Source: Pseudevernia furfuracea (Eukaryota; Ascomycota; Lecanoromycetes; Lecanorales; Parmeliaceae). From it: a stretch of DNA of 64,000 nucleotides. The notes below the pieces were generated by a model that was not told the origin of the DNA, made no database searches, and saw nothing but the letters and a program-made list of their open reading frames with translations. The stretch spans positions 62,001 to 126,000 of the forward strand of contig JAIUPT010000029.1 of assembly GCA_022315425.1 (NCBI GenBank). Reading direction: 5' to 3'. Of this stretch, positions 1 to 11,309 are shown in pieces (within the stretch, counting starts at the first letter, position 1; each line of letters starts with the position of its first letter). The position numbers and the translations under genes were made by a program.

Positions 1-1811
1 AGCGACAGGGGGGGTTGTGAGTGGAGAAGAAGCATGCATGTGGAGTGTTTGATAGCGGGGGCATCATCGAAGTTACAGCATTGTTAAATAAAAACGGCAT
101 GCCAATTGTGAGAGGCTTGAAACGAATATATCACACGTATGAGATCGAGAGATTCGAATTTCTTAAATTTTCTCATGGCAACTCAAGCTTGATCTCTTTG
201 CGTGAACAGGCTGACGGCAAGAAAAGCTCAAAGAGTCCCGGCCTCTACAGAGAATAAGTCGCTCAACGAATTCCTCTTCTGGAATCTGTTCGAACAACAC
301 AACCGAGTCTATCTAGGTCAATGTCAGTCGTCTTCATCCCACCTGCCACCGCCAACGCACGCACCATCCCCTCAAGCCATCCGCCATCCCCCAACCCCCT
401 TTCTTTCTCCCAAACCTTGGATTCCACCATCGAGATCGAGAAGCCACCGAACCCTTTCTCTTTCCATTTCAGGGAAAACAATCCAACCCAACCCCAACCC
501 AAACACCCGCGCATCCCGTCATTGCCCCATCTCGCGCGCTCCACCCGACTCACTCACTTACTTACTTATTTATCTATCATCAAACACATCTTTCCTTTAT
601 TCTTATTATTCTCATTCGCCCGGTATTTTATTCGCCTGGTATCCCCATTCGCCCGGTATCTTATTCGCCTGGTATCGTATTCGCTCGGTATCGTATCGCA
701 CCCGCTCTATTCTTTTTCTTTCTTTACTTTTTCTTTTTTTTTCTTTATCTGGTTTTTATTTATCTAGTTTTGATTTATCTTATTTGCGCACTCGTTGGCG
801 CAGTACAGTACGCTACGCTGCACCACACCACACCGCAATGCTCCAGAACGCCGGTGGCGGTGCGGTTTCCAGTGGGTATGAACGGCGGCCGAGTTGTGGA
901 CTTTGCTGCGTGTTTGGTTGGTTGTTTGGTTTGTTTGTTTGTGTGGGCGCGTGAGGTGGTTGGCTGGTTCTGGATGAAGGGGACAGTTGTTGCTGTGGTG
1001 TAGTCTCTGGAAGAGAAGGGGGGGGGGGGGGGTTGTGGGGAAGTGTTAGACTTCTGAAGGAGCGAGGGTTCGAGATGTCGGGGTGCAAAAAAATCATGTA
1101 AAAGAGAGATCAAAGGTAGTGAGTGACTCGGAGTTTATAAGAAGGGGGGGGAGGGTGGTGTAGGTGGCCTTGCGTCGAAAAAGAAGGGGGAGGAAGAGTC
1201 ATAGCACGAGTCGAAACATCAATCGTGATTGGATGTTGTTTGGGAAGAAACCCCATGTTTCATTGTAGATTCATTGTAAAAAAAAATATTACGGCGGTAT
1301 CCTGACGAGGCAGGCGTCGAGCGGCTTGGCACAGTGAATGAAGGCGTTACATAAGCGCCGGTCTCCGGGAGGCTGTTCAATACTTTACTCTAGGTGCTCG
1401 CATGGCGTATAAAAGGGCGCAGATATATTTTATCAAGTGGCCCAAGAGTAGCCGAATCATAGCTGTGAGACCTCAATCAATTCCGTTCAACTGTATGTGG
1501 CCAAGGTGTTTCTTCGTCTAGATACGAAGCTATGCCCGACTAAGACGGCATACATGCTACGATGCTAGAGAAAGAGAGAGAGAGAGAGGTTGCTCGGTGA
1601 AAGATGGATTATGTGCAATCTAAACTTTCCAGACCATCATGCATGTAGATGCAGGCACTCTGAAGCTCACGCCGATGTCATCGTAGCTGCAGCTAGACGA
1701 TCCTCATGTTTGCATCGACAGAGTCCTCGATTCGGAAAAGAATGCAGAACGCCGGTTGGTGGCCAGTATAAACGTGCCCTCGTTCGAATTCTTTCTTCCC
1801 CCCCCCCCTCC
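1..1811. other. Gene-free low-complexity stretch
   Basis: No convincing gene is visible. The open frames here are rich in Pro/Ser/Leu and follow pyrimidine-rich or GT-rich DNA rather than codon structure. The stretch holds a degenerate tandem repeat near 614-697, a poly-G run near 1017-1032, a GA run near 1568-1588 and a clean TATA box (TATAAAAG) at 1408-1415. The TATA box could belong to an untranslated or very short plus-strand transcript, since no good reading frame follows it. Confidence 0.6.
614..697. repeat. Degenerate 16-17 bp tandem repeat
   Basis: About five copies of a unit close to ATTCGCCYGGTATC follow one another with small changes in the last three or four bases. It lies in a pyrimidine-rich non-coding stretch. 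Confidence 0.75.
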
Positions 1812-3110
1812 TCAATCAATGACCAATTGAAACCCGGCATTCTCGCACTTTGCTTGCATACGACCAATTGCGTCCTGATCCCTAGGATCCTCTCGCCTCA
1901 TGAACACTTCGAAAATGTAAGTACGAAGATGAAGCTCTTTTAGATTGGGAAAATGCTCCTCCTTGTCCTCCACTGCTGTAAAAACCAAGTCTTGAATAGT
2001 TTCTAGGCTATGGTAAAGCCACTCGTCCAGACGCACCTTTTCGACCGAGGCTGGTAGCATCTGCGCTAGATATCCTCGGCTTGAGTGCTCTGTATTCTCC
2101 AAGGATCCCAAGTTCATGTGTATCTCCCTCAGGTTCTCGAATTCGCGAAGACGACCCATGTTGTCTTTCATTTCAGCATCTTCGGGCATTAGAAGCTTGA
2201 GGTATTCTAGCGAGGTTTTCGCCTCGGTCAAGAGCACAGTAAAGATCTGTAACGTCCCAATCGGGCGTGGAGCACGATTGATATCTTCAAAAGAGAGTTG
2301 TTTCAGGGATTTGAAGCCTTGCAGGAGTTTGCAAAGTAATTCTGCGTTGATGTAGCTTTTTTCTATTATCAGTGTGCTGACATTGGAACTTCGTGGCGGG
2401 AGGGCGTAATGGCCGTCTTCACCGCTGCCTACGATGTAGATGGTGCCGGCTATGATTGATTGAAGAGATGGCAGCCTTGCAAAGACGTTGATGGCCTGCC
2501 AATCCCGGTGCCGGCCACGAGGTAATGACCATGGCCCATGAATCTCTAGGGTCGTTAGATTTGAAAGAAGAGGCCCTCCTGGTGTCTCCGGTATGCTTAT
2601 CAAAGTGTGAAAGAAACGTCGAGAAGTGATCCCCATAGGCTCGAGTGTGAGGGTGGTGACGTTGGAAAGTTGCACTAGAAGTAATGCAAGTACAGGATCT
2701 TCATCACCGCGTTCGATTGCCGTAACCCATGCTGGGACTTGATCTGAAGGCACAAAGGCGGTTACCGCTTCTTCCATGCTCGCCATCTTTTCTTCGGGAT
2801 ATCTTGTGTGCGACACCTCAAGTGCGTCGAACCAGCACCCATACCAACCCTCGATTATGAGATGCTCCACGTAAAGAGCAACGGTGGGCTGTACGACGAT
2901 ATCATACAGCAGGTCCGACAGTGAGGCATCCTTCGTAGTACAGAGACGGTTCTTGTACTTTCGCTTCATCTCGTGATGTTTCCGTAAGGATGGTTCGGAC
3001 TGGCTCTGAATTGTCTTGGACGTGACAGAGAAATTCTCTATGTCGCCTGGGAGGAGACTCTCGGCAATCATAGCAACAATCTCATTCGGTAGATTCGTCA
3101 ACTGCGTCAT
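1812..3110 (-). CDS. F-box-type protein with LRR-like body
   Basis: This is a single-exon gene of 432 residues if it starts at the Met at 3110. An in-frame Met at 3152 would add 14 hydrophobic residues, but the later Met stands directly before the conserved F-box start (LTNLPNEIV). Residues 1-45 have the LPxEI...L pattern of an F-box, which binds Skp1 in SCF ubiquitin ligases. The rest has Leu-rich spacing (SNLTTLEIHGPW, FKSLKQLSFEDI) as in irregular fungal LRR receptors for SCF substrates. The substrate is unknown. A similar-sized F-box gene lies downstream on the same strand at 4718-6058, but the two proteins are only distantly alike, so any duplication is old. Confidence 0.75.
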   Translation of the reverse strand: MTQLTNLPNEIVAMIAESLLPGDIENFSVTSKTIQSQSEPSLRKHHEMKRKYKNRLCTTKDASLSDLLYDIVVQPTVALYVEHLIIEGWYGCWFDALEVSHTRYPEEKMASMEEAVTAFVPSDQVPAWVTAIERGDEDPVLALLLVQLSNVTTLTLEPMGITSRRFFHTLISIPETPGGPLLSNLTTLEIHGPWSLPRGRHRDWQAINVFARLPSLQSIIAGTIYIVGSGEDGHYALPPRSSNVSTLIIEKSYINAELLCKLLQGFKSLKQLSFEDINRAPRPIGTLQIFTVLLTEAKTSLEYLKLLMPEDAEMKDNMGRLREFENLREIHMNLGSLENTEHSSRGYLAQMLPASVEKVRLDEWLYHSLETIQDLVFTAVEDKEEHFPNLKELHLRTYIFEVFMRREDPRDQDAIGRMQAKCENAGFQLVID

Positions 3111-3152
3111 GATTGGAAGTAGGGGCGTGATTAAGAAAGTGAAAGGGTTCAA

Positions 3153-4717
3153 GTCCTAGTGGAGGTACTGTTGTAGGAGATGTGGCCCGTGGGAGGATCG
3201 GGTCAGACAACAACCCCCAAGATCTCGAGGTAAAGAGCAGGAAGATTAATGCTCGTACTGTTATTCGTACTAACTAGAAGTGCTCAGCTGAGAAGAGAGA
3301 CCAGCAAGACTATAATCGATACCGCACTTGGGAGCTTCCGGATCATAATCGGCCCGAGCGGCATCTACATATCAACAGTCAACAGAATCGAAATCCGGGA
3401 CTCATGAACAGGATAGCGTGACGCCGCTAGATATCTCTAGCAGGAACAGCTTAAAAGAGAGGCAGCGTACCTAAATCAACTGCAAGTCTTCTACCTTCCC
3501 ACCTCTGACAACGCCCAGCTCGACCACACAACGCTCAGCATAACACGCATCTTCATTAGGACGAGCACAGCAGTCCTATTCTTCTTGATCAAGATAGTTA
3601 GGAAGCAAATGGTATTAAGAATGAAGGAGACTTTCTGGCCTGAGCAAGGAGATCTTTCACATTGTGAAGATTCCAAACAAGAGCAACCACATCCGTCCAC
3701 CACTGCATGCAAAGAAAGCGCGTTCCTAGCAGCAGCACAAGGGAAAGGGTTGCGTTCCTACACAAGATATAGCTTATTGGCTTCAGACCTCTGCAAGAGA
3801 CCACCCCAGGGAGTAATACCAGCCCGCTGGCACAACCCCAGTGAGAGCAGCAAGCCAACAGCCCGAGCAGGATCGACTCTGCAGTACCCAAACTCAAAAC
3901 AGCATAGCAGAATAGGGAACCGCCGGACAAAAACGATACATTCAAAACGCTTTGGAAACCTCCTTAACTTACCTAGATCTTCCTTCAACCTCTCAGGATG
4001 ACTACTTCTACTGCTCCAATCGTCGATGAAATACCCATCCTTCCCTAATCCAGGCGAGAAGTGCGAAGCGACAGTCAGCTACAAAAAGTGGAGGATTTCG
4101 AGGGTGTACATAAGGGGGATCTCAAGCAATAGCGGCGCGAAGGAAAGGCTTTAACCAGTGCAGTCATCAATATTGATTTGTTCAAGCTCAGAGCATGCGA
4201 CGAGACTATGTCTTAGAAAGCAGCAGCGCAATGAAGGAGGAGGGTACCAGTACGGTTATATGTGTGGCGGTATCCAAGTTTGAAACAGCGGAGATGTTCA
4301 TGGAAGTACCACGGATAAGAAGCCGTCAGGCCGCTCAAGGTGGAGTTCATTTGACATTGCACATCTTTCAGCATCACGATCAACACGAGCGAGGGAGGAC
4401 GGTCAACAATACCAAAACAATATCTCAGGCTTCAATATTCAAGACCGCATGCAGAGAAGGGTATTTTAAAGAGCAGCGGCACGAAGGAGAGGACGTCTAC
4501 CACCACACAACTGCGCAATTGAGATCTCCAGCCCAGTCTCGGCATGCAATACGGAGGGCCTCTACCATTCGAAGAATCTCGCATCTTGTTCCACCATCAT
4601 TCCAGCCCTACCCAATGCAAAAAGGGTGGTTTCGAATGAAAGTAGCGCAAAGAAAGGGCTCTCTACCACCGAAAGCCTTAGTAACTTCCTCTACTACTTT
4701 TTCAACCCGGCCCTTGA
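3153..4717. other. Spacer between the two F-box genes
   Basis: Open frames on both strands here overlap each other and show no family resemblance. The main structure is a scattered A/G-rich motif, described in the next entry. I see no gene I can support. Confidence 0.55.
3726..4665. repeat. Dispersed degenerate motif AGCRGCRCRAAGGAAAGG
   Basis: Related copies begin near 3728, 4129, 4218, 4473 and 4643. Each has AGC(A/G)GC followed by an AAGGA-type run, and three of them lead into a TACC. Spacing is irregular, so this is either a much-decayed longer repeat or remains of a repetitive coding sequence. Confidence 0.4.
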
Positions 4718-6058
4718 TCAGTAAAGAGTTAGTGAAACATCAGGCCTCTGATTCAATGCCATAGTAGCCAGTCTTAAGTCTTCCGAGCTCTGATTCCCTC
4801 TCATCGTCATGGTCTTGAGCTTCGGATGGCGCATATTGTCACTTGCCAACAGAAACACCCCAAAGTTGAACATATCCTTCGTGACCTCGTCAAGTGTATA
4901 TCTCGGGCTCTGCCAGCAAGACTCGTTATGCAGATGGAACTCCTCGAGTGACGACGGAAGTAGCAAATGAGAAGGAAGGCCCCCGCTCACGAGCATAAAG
5001 TCTATTCTTAAGTACTTCAAGACCCTGAATTCGCTAAGGTCTCCGACGTTAGCTGAGTTGCCTTGATTCGAATGTAAATCCAGGCGAATGAGAGTGACTC
5101 GGCTGCAATCAAGGAGAGCGCATCGGAGAGCGGACGGATCGAAGTGGTCCGTGTCCTGCATGTGGTCCTGCCAGGAGTAGGTAAATGAGACAAGCGATGT
5201 GAATCGGCTTAAGACTTGATGAAGGGTCTTTTCGTTCAACTTGCAATCCTGGAGGTCTAGGTCGGTGACTCTAGAGTTCCGCTCTCTACAGAACTTGACA
5301 ATTTCGTGCCTTTCAAGCTTGTCGCCATCTTTGAGTTTATGGGCTTTTATACTCCTCACGGACGGTAGATTTGAGAATGCCCTCAATGTTTCCCAATAGC
5401 CCTGTTTCCCCCGAACCAGCGTCTCCAGCAATTCTATCGATGTAAGGTTTGGAAGCATGGGGCCATCCTTGATTTCATTGACAAACCGAGGAAGATACTT
5501 GTGGTCGACCCCTACTTTGAGGATCTTCAAGCTGGCAAGGCTCGGAAGCAATGTTAGGAGAATAGCAAGAAAAAGAGCTTCGTCACCTCGCTCCAAGTGA
5601 CCAAATCGGCGTGAGATTAGACCGGGGTGCAGATGCATTGAGTCTAAAATCGCTCGCTTGAGAACGAGCTGAGTTTTACTGGCGTATGCTTCGAAGCGAG
5701 GGCGTTCATCTCGGCCCAGACGAGCTTTAAACTCTCGCTTGGTCTCGAAGCTGTCGTGCCAACTCTCAATGGTTAAGTTCTTGACGTATGGGGCATGACT
5801 TGGATTGATGGTGACGAGCTCGAGCAATTGGAAGATTTCTAGGTAGCAGGTCCCTCGTGGTTCGCCGATCAGAGCCGACTGGGAATTACCGACCAAAGTG
5901 AGCTGTCTCTTGAGCCGCTGGTGTTCTGGGAGGATTTTGGTGGCAAGGGCACGTATCGGAGGGCAGACCAGACTATAGCTGTCGATGTCATCGGGTAGGA
6001 TGATATACTCCCAGATCATTAGACCGATCTCATCTGGCAAGCTCTCTAGAGCCGACAT
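4718..6058 (-). CDS. F-box-type protein with LRR-like body
   Basis: This is an intronless frame of 446 residues. Residues 1-40 (LESLPDEIGLMIWEYIILPDDI...SLVCPPIR) fit an F-box. Later Leu-rich segments (LPNLTSIELL, NSRVTDLDLQDCKL, TLIRLDLHSNQ) suggest an irregular LRR solenoid. By family it would be a substrate adaptor of an SCF ubiquitin ligase; the target cannot be read from the sequence. It shares overall plan with the gene at 1812-3110, including the segment after the F-box around YVKNLTIESW versus YVEHLIIEGW. Its start faces the dehydrogenase gene at 6540 across a 481-bp gap, so the two may share a divergent promoter. Confidence 0.78.
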   Translation of the reverse strand: MSALESLPDEIGLMIWEYIILPDDIDSYSLVCPPIRALATKILPEHQRLKRQLTLVGNSQSALIGEPRGTCYLEIFQLLELVTINPSHAPYVKNLTIESWHDSFETKREFKARLGRDERPRFEAYASKTQLVLKRAILDSMHLHPGLISRRFGHLERGDEALFLAILLTLLPSLASLKILKVGVDHKYLPRFVNEIKDGPMLPNLTSIELLETLVRGKQGYWETLRAFSNLPSVRSIKAHKLKDGDKLERHEIVKFCRERNSRVTDLDLQDCKLNEKTLHQVLSRFTSLVSFTYSWQDHMQDTDHFDPSALRCALLDCSRVTLIRLDLHSNQGNSANVGDLSEFRVLKYLRIDFMLVSGGLPSHLLLPSSLEEFHLHNESCWQSPRYTLDEVTKDMFNFGVFLLASDNMRHPKLKTMTMRGNQSSEDLRLATMALNQRPDVSLTLY

Positions 6059-6539
6059 GATTTTGAGTGAGTCTGAACTGTTTGGTGTGGTGAAGCTTCC
6101 TCCTGCGTTGTTCTGTTAGTCTCGGGTTCAGGGAAAGAGATAGACAACGGCTGGCCTACGGAATCCTGTAGGACTTTGGATTTTTGCTGCTTGACCACTA
6201 CATGTGTGAGGTTTTAAATACGGGTGTGATTGTTCTGAGTGTGAGTGTTTACGCGAAGCTCTGGTAACGGTGAGGAGCTTCATGCTTAGTGTCGGGCTTG
6301 GCACTCCGTTTATCCGGCCGAATAGCCGAGGGAATTCATTAGTAGTATCCGTATCCTCCTCAGCACATCCCAATACAATACGTCACTATGATCTGCTTGA
6401 AGATGCTCGGAGAGGGGGATATCAAACCATCTCCTTGTCTTGGCGTTATGGGAATTCTCTCATATTCCAAAGACGAGCATATTTTGCAGGCCAGTACTGG
6501 AACAGTCTCATTCTCAAGCACACACTCTCACTCTCCACC
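6059..6539. promoter_or_regulatory. Divergent intergenic promoter region
   Basis: This gap lies between the minus-strand F-box gene and the plus-strand dehydrogenase. A frame open from 6270 runs into the dehydrogenase, but its translation upstream of 6540 does not resemble the family, so I treat it as leader. No clear TATA box was found. Confidence 0.45.
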
Positions 6540-7670
6540 ATGACTCAATCAAACCCTCTCTCAGGCTTGTGGAAGCCAACTCATCTCGAGCGCCTGTACT
6601 ATGGTCCTTCCTCAGTCCACGACAACCTCATCTCCTGCCTACCCTCCTCTTCCTCCAAAGCCTTCATTATCACCGGCTCCTCGCTTGCTTCCAAGACAAC
6701 TCTCATCAAGCAAGTCGAGAAGCTCCTAGGTTCGAAGCACCATGCAGGCACCTTCTCCAACATCAAGCAACATGCTCCAGTAGCACAGCTGGACGAGGCA
6801 ACCGATGCCGTGCAGAAAGACTCCTCGATCGATACAATCATCAGCATTGGTGGTGGCAGTCCTATTGACTCCGCCAAAGCTATCTCCTATAGGACTTATA
6901 AGAAATCCAACAAATACCTCTATCATATCACCATACCTACGACGCTGAGTGCTGCCGAGTGTACGATGGGCGCAGGATACACAGGCGAGGATGGCAGGAA
7001 GACTGGCGTTGGGGGTCCGGAGCTGGTACCTAAGGTCATCATCTACGATTCCAAATTTGCACTGGAAACCCCGCAGAGACTATGGCTATCTACAGCTATA
7101 CGATCGCTGGATCACGCGGTAGAGCTTCTATACCACCCAAAAGCTGCGGAGGCTCCTGCGAAATCGTTGGTCCTGAGCGCGATTGAGGGCCTTTTCACCT
7201 ACCTCCCCAAGTGCAAGGCGGAACCAAAGAATGAGGACTACATAACAAGGCTACAACTAGCATCGTTCAGCTCTCTTTTTCCCATAGGGCTCGACATGGG
7301 AGGTGGGCTAGGTCTCAGTCATGCCATGGGTTATGCTCTTGGGTCGCCTTACGGCATACCACATGGTATCACCTCTTGCATCTCATTGGCTGGCGTTGTG
7401 CGGCTGAAAGCCGAGAACCCGGAAGATGCAGCCCAGATTGCTAGAGCGTTGCCATATATTGGACACAGCAAGAGCGGAGAGGATAAAAAGGATGCCCTTG
7501 CGGTGGCCGATGCCATCGAGAAGCTGATCAAAGATTTGGGGCTGGAAGTTCGGCTCAAAGACTACAATGTGGGTAGTGAGCAGGTATCGGTGGTGGCGAA
7601 GATGGCAACAAAGTCGGAGTCGGGGCCGTTATATGATGGTGTGGTGAAAATTGTCGAGAGTAAGCTGTAG
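6540..7670 (+). CDS. Iron-type alcohol dehydrogenase / maleylacetate reductase-like
   Basis: The frame is open from 6270, but family similarity begins at the Met at 6540, giving 376 residues, the usual length. The N-terminal half is an NAD(P)-binding fold with the conserved SIGGGSPIDSAKAI segment near residues 100-113. It is followed by IPTTLSAAECT and later LDHAVE and SHAMGYALGSPYGIPHG. These place it in the group III iron-containing ADH family, closest in pattern to maleylacetate reductases, which reduce maleylacetate to 3-oxoadipate in aromatic degradation. The Asp four residues before the first His of the metal site in true iron ADHs is Arg here (IRSLDHAVE), as seen in maleylacetate reductase-like branches where the Asp is not kept. 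No introns. The Zn2Cys6 regulator gene follows on the same strand 0.9 kb downstream. The exact substrate is uncertain. Confidence 0.85.
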   Translation: MTQSNPLSGLWKPTHLERLYYGPSSVHDNLISCLPSSSSKAFIITGSSLASKTTLIKQVEKLLGSKHHAGTFSNIKQHAPVAQLDEATDAVQKDSSIDTIISIGGGSPIDSAKAISYRTYKKSNKYLYHITIPTTLSAAECTMGAGYTGEDGRKTGVGGPELVPKVIIYDSKFALETPQRLWLSTAIRSLDHAVELLYHPKAAEAPAKSLVLSAIEGLFTYLPKCKAEPKNEDYITRLQLASFSSLFPIGLDMGGGLGLSHAMGYALGSPYGIPHGITSCISLAGVVRLKAENPEDAAQIARALPYIGHSKSGEDKKDALAVADAIEKLIKDLGLEVRLKDYNVGSEQVSVVAKMATKSESGPLYDGVVKIVESKL

Positions 7671-8594
7671 TTAGCTGTAGTTTCCAAATCATGCAAGCCA
7701 GGACTTGAGTAGCCAGCCCTAGCTCTTGGTGGCTGCTCATTCGGTGTGGTGGGGTGCACATATTTTCTTTTCATTTCTGACCAAGGTTGGGGTTGCAGTG
7801 TTGCAGCACAGGTTTTCAGCTCGGCAGCGACACAGATGGCCAATTTCTCTTTCAGAGAGAGAGAGAGAAGAGAGAAAATATATAAAATAGCCCCCAAAAT
7901 TTCATGTCTCGGGGATGCGTAGGGATGCAACCTGGCAAGATTTTGTAGTAATTTACAGTAGCAAGCCCAAATTATGACTGGTCTTACGGAGATATGTATT
8001 ACTACTGTGGTTGACTCGTTGTTCTGCTTCATACTGTACTATTGTATCTTACTTCCATCCCTAGTTCTGGTCCAAACGGTGGAGATGAGGCAAATGTGGG
8101 CATGTGGCACAGGACACTTTCACCGCCCACCCCCCCCCCCACCGAGTACCACCGCCCCTCGCGCCCCTCCTCCCACCACAATTCTCTGATTATCCTTATT
8201 ATGAGGGACATCATTTTACCATGTTTGCCAACATCTCTTGCTTATTTTCTTCTCATTCCTCCTCCATCATCTTATATCTCAAGCTCGCACTCATCGACAT
8301 TTTTATCGCAAAGAAATTGAGAAGGACTACTTGCCCTCCTGCCCAGTAGAGTACCCATCGAGCCATCCTCGCACATTGCTTTGAATGCTTTCCACCAATA
8401 CAACGGGACGCAGAAAGTCGGACCGACCCTCAGCCACCTTTTTCTCCTTAGGCCCTTAGTCACCTCGCCCATCGAGAGAATTTCCAACTTTCTCCAAAGC
8501 TACCATTAGGTGTTACTTTAATCATTCAAGAATTATTACTTACTCTTCGTATCCACACTTCAGAGTGCGAGGTCCGACGCGCGCGGTACCCAAC
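7671..8594. other. Intergenic stretch before the Zn2Cys6 regulator
   Basis: This holds the end of the dehydrogenase transcript and the promoter of the next gene. A GA run lies near 7852-7872 and runs into AT-rich sequence. There is a C-run near 8131. No gene was recognised. Confidence 0.5.
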
Positions 8595-10314
8595 ATGGTT
8601 GGAATCCCCGGTAGTTCCAAAGGATGCACCACTTGCAGAAGACGGAAAGTGCGCGTAAGTAAGCAATCTAATTCCAACCTGATTTGACTTTCTACTCCCC
8701 CCAGCTCCAAGTCCAACCAGAGGCGCTGAGAACAGAGCACCGGTATTCTAGTGTGATCTAAACAGACCATACTGCGCCCGCTGTACCAATACCGGAAGGA
8801 GGTGCGAGGGATATGTCAGAGACTGGCGCCAAAGGTTCGCCGAGACGCCGGTCAAACAGACGGCCGATACCTGTATGGTCTTCCAGCCCAGTGGCGCCAA
8901 TGCCTTTGACAATCAGATCATATCTCTCTTCTGGGAGAGATATATCCCGTCTACGGATGAAAGCGTTTCTGATGGCTCCCCCTGCGGCTGGCTTCAGCAC
9001 GTCATATCTTCCCCCAGCCCGCCAGACACAGACGCCTTACGGCTGTCGCTCAAGGCTTTGGCCGTCACGAGGTTGGGTCGGATGAACCAGGACGATAGGC
9101 TAGCTCTGCAGGGACAATCGTGCTATGTTCGCGCCTTACAGCAGCTGCAAAAGGCTCTACGGTCTGATCATGCTGTGGCGCGAGATGAAACATTTGCCGC
9201 CGGCTACGTCCTGGCGCTTCATGAGGTGAGTGAGAGCTATCCTGACTAGCTGTGGCGAAGTGCTGACAAGGAAAAGCTTTTCGAATCCGAGTCGCTTATG
9301 ACGTCCATGGAAGCATGGAGAAAGCACGTGACTGGTTTAGAAGCATTGGCGTCGGTGCGGGGCCCCCAAAGGCATCGCTCTCCGTTGGGGCGAGCACTCC
9401 TAGAAGAATTCCGTGCTTCCTTGGCAAGTCCGCTCAAACACCTATTTTCATGTACAACTTTTGACAATTCTCCTCAGATGATAACATGTCTGCAAGACCG
9501 TAGAACATCCGTCTTAGCAACCTCGAAATGGCTCGCTCGAGACTGGGATGAAACATCCCACAGCATCCACCCATTAGTTTACGACAAAGGCCTCGTCTTA
9601 GCCTCTCTCCTTGAGGAAATAGACGAAGCAAAACTCTTATCCGCCAACGACTCAACCCGATTCTACTTCCTCCAACGCTGCCTCGGCATGGACACCGATC
9701 TCGATATCTGGTACGAAGAGTTCACCATCCGGACCCCATCATCATCATACTGGCCGACACCAACGATAATCCGTTCCGGCGCCCCCGGCTCATCCCTTGG
9801 CCCAAAAGGACTACCTCGGCTCTCTTTCACGAATTTGTCCATCGCCAGCACGACAGTCACTTTTTGGGCTCTCAAGATAATGATTAGCAACACGATAGCG
9901 GGCGCATGCTCCACCATCCTCTCATCCAATTCTCGTAGACAAAGTGTTGCATCCGTCAACACCGTGGAGACAATCTCGACCGGTCCCGATGAGGCAACAG
10001 GCAACTCCGATCCGGCTTCAAGTCCCGATGGAGTAAACGCCAAGGCGCTACGGCTATCGAATCAATACAACTTCGCTCAACGTATAGATTTTGCGACACT
10101 AATTGTGCGATCCATGCCTTATTGTTTGAATTTCAACATGGGTTTGCTAGGGCCGCAGAGGGCCTTTTTCGCGTTGCGCACAGCGCTAGGTACGCTGAGG
10201 AGCGACCCGAGTCCGGAGCAGCAATGGGTCAAGTCGAATCACAAAAAATTAGCCGAGGGGTACGTGAATTTCCTGCGAAGTCTATGCCACAGCGGCATCA
10301 GGCTTCCTTCCTAA
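8595..10314 (+). CDS. Zn2Cys6 (fungal GAL4-type) transcription factor
   Basis: Spliced model: 8595-8654, 8752-9225 and 9277-10314, both introns GT-AG in phase 0 (97 and 51 nt), 523 residues. A third, in-frame 54-nt intron at 9424-9477 with a GC-AG boundary is likely; removing it gives 505 residues. The first intron splits the DNA-binding domain, which rejoins as CTTCRRRKVR then CDLNRPYCARCTNTGRRCEGY: six cysteines with C-x2-C-x6-C-x5-C-x2-C-x6-C spacing, residues 13-41. The middle region (ALEALASVRGP, RRTSVLATSKWL) fits the fungal-specific regulatory domain. It lies between the reductase and the P450 on the same strand, so it could be a local pathway regulator; that is inference. Confidence 0.85.
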
Positions 10315-11309
10315 GGACATATTCTCCCACATTTGTTGCTCCTTGCCTAACACTTACCAGTATGACCTTGTCCACGAACTCTTTCTGGCAGCCCGAGATG
10401 AGTTTTCGACCAGTAGGCCGTTACGTGTAAAAGCGGTCGAATCTCTCAGCCGGCATTCCAAGCATAACCAACACTGTTATATTCTGTTCACCGTCCCAAG
10501 AGGTGTTCCACTCGTTCGTCCCCGCTCTGGATTAGCACTAACACGTATATCAGACCTCACGAAATCTACTTTGCATCAGCGTATTTAGCGACAGCGATCA
10601 TTCGGCGTACAAACGAAGGGATACCTCTGGCGAATATATCGTAGGACTGTGTTTTTGGCGGGAAAGTGATACCCTACGAGGTGAACAGTGTCTGTACATT
10701 ATCAACGAAAATGTTCACTCGGTTCTATTTCGTACTCACAATCATACCATCTGAATCGGAGAGGACTACTCGACACTCTAGTAATCCCATTGCACTCAAA
10801 CCCCCACTGAGTGCACCCACATGTCCAGTCTAGCGGCGTCGTCACCGTTTAGACTGTACGCTGTACTGTACAGCAAGCTATCTTACCTATAGTAAGAACC
10901 CTCAACCGCCCCACAAAACCCGCCCACGGCGAAACCAAGAAAATCGACAACTCGCAAACAATCGCACCTCGAATCCGACCACGAACAAACACCATCCATT
11001 ACAAAAAAAACATCCGAAAGGGACGTCTCAAGCGCAAGAATGTCGTAGGTAGATTTTGGAAATAGTCTCGAGGGATATATACACATGCCTCTCTACCTAC
11101 CTACCTACCTACCTACCTACCAACCAACCACATACCTCACCCACCCACTCATCTTGCACCAACCAAACCAACCAACCCAACCAATCTTTCTCAAACCAAC
11201 CAGCCAATCTTTCCCAAACCAACCAGCCAGCAGTAAGCACCTGACACACTCCTCTCATCCGACTCTTCCACTCTTTCTTCCATTCAATATCATCATCTCG
11301 TTCCTTCAG

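Noticed and set aside
202..954. Open frame of 250 codons near the window start
   Set aside because: It is rich in Ser, Pro, Leu and Tyr from pyrimidine-rich and repeated DNA, overlaps other equally long frames, and has no domain.
4195..4764. Plus-strand frame of 189 codons
   Set aside because: It overlaps the 3' end of the F-box gene on the other strand and has no family pattern; it also covers the degenerate repeat copies.
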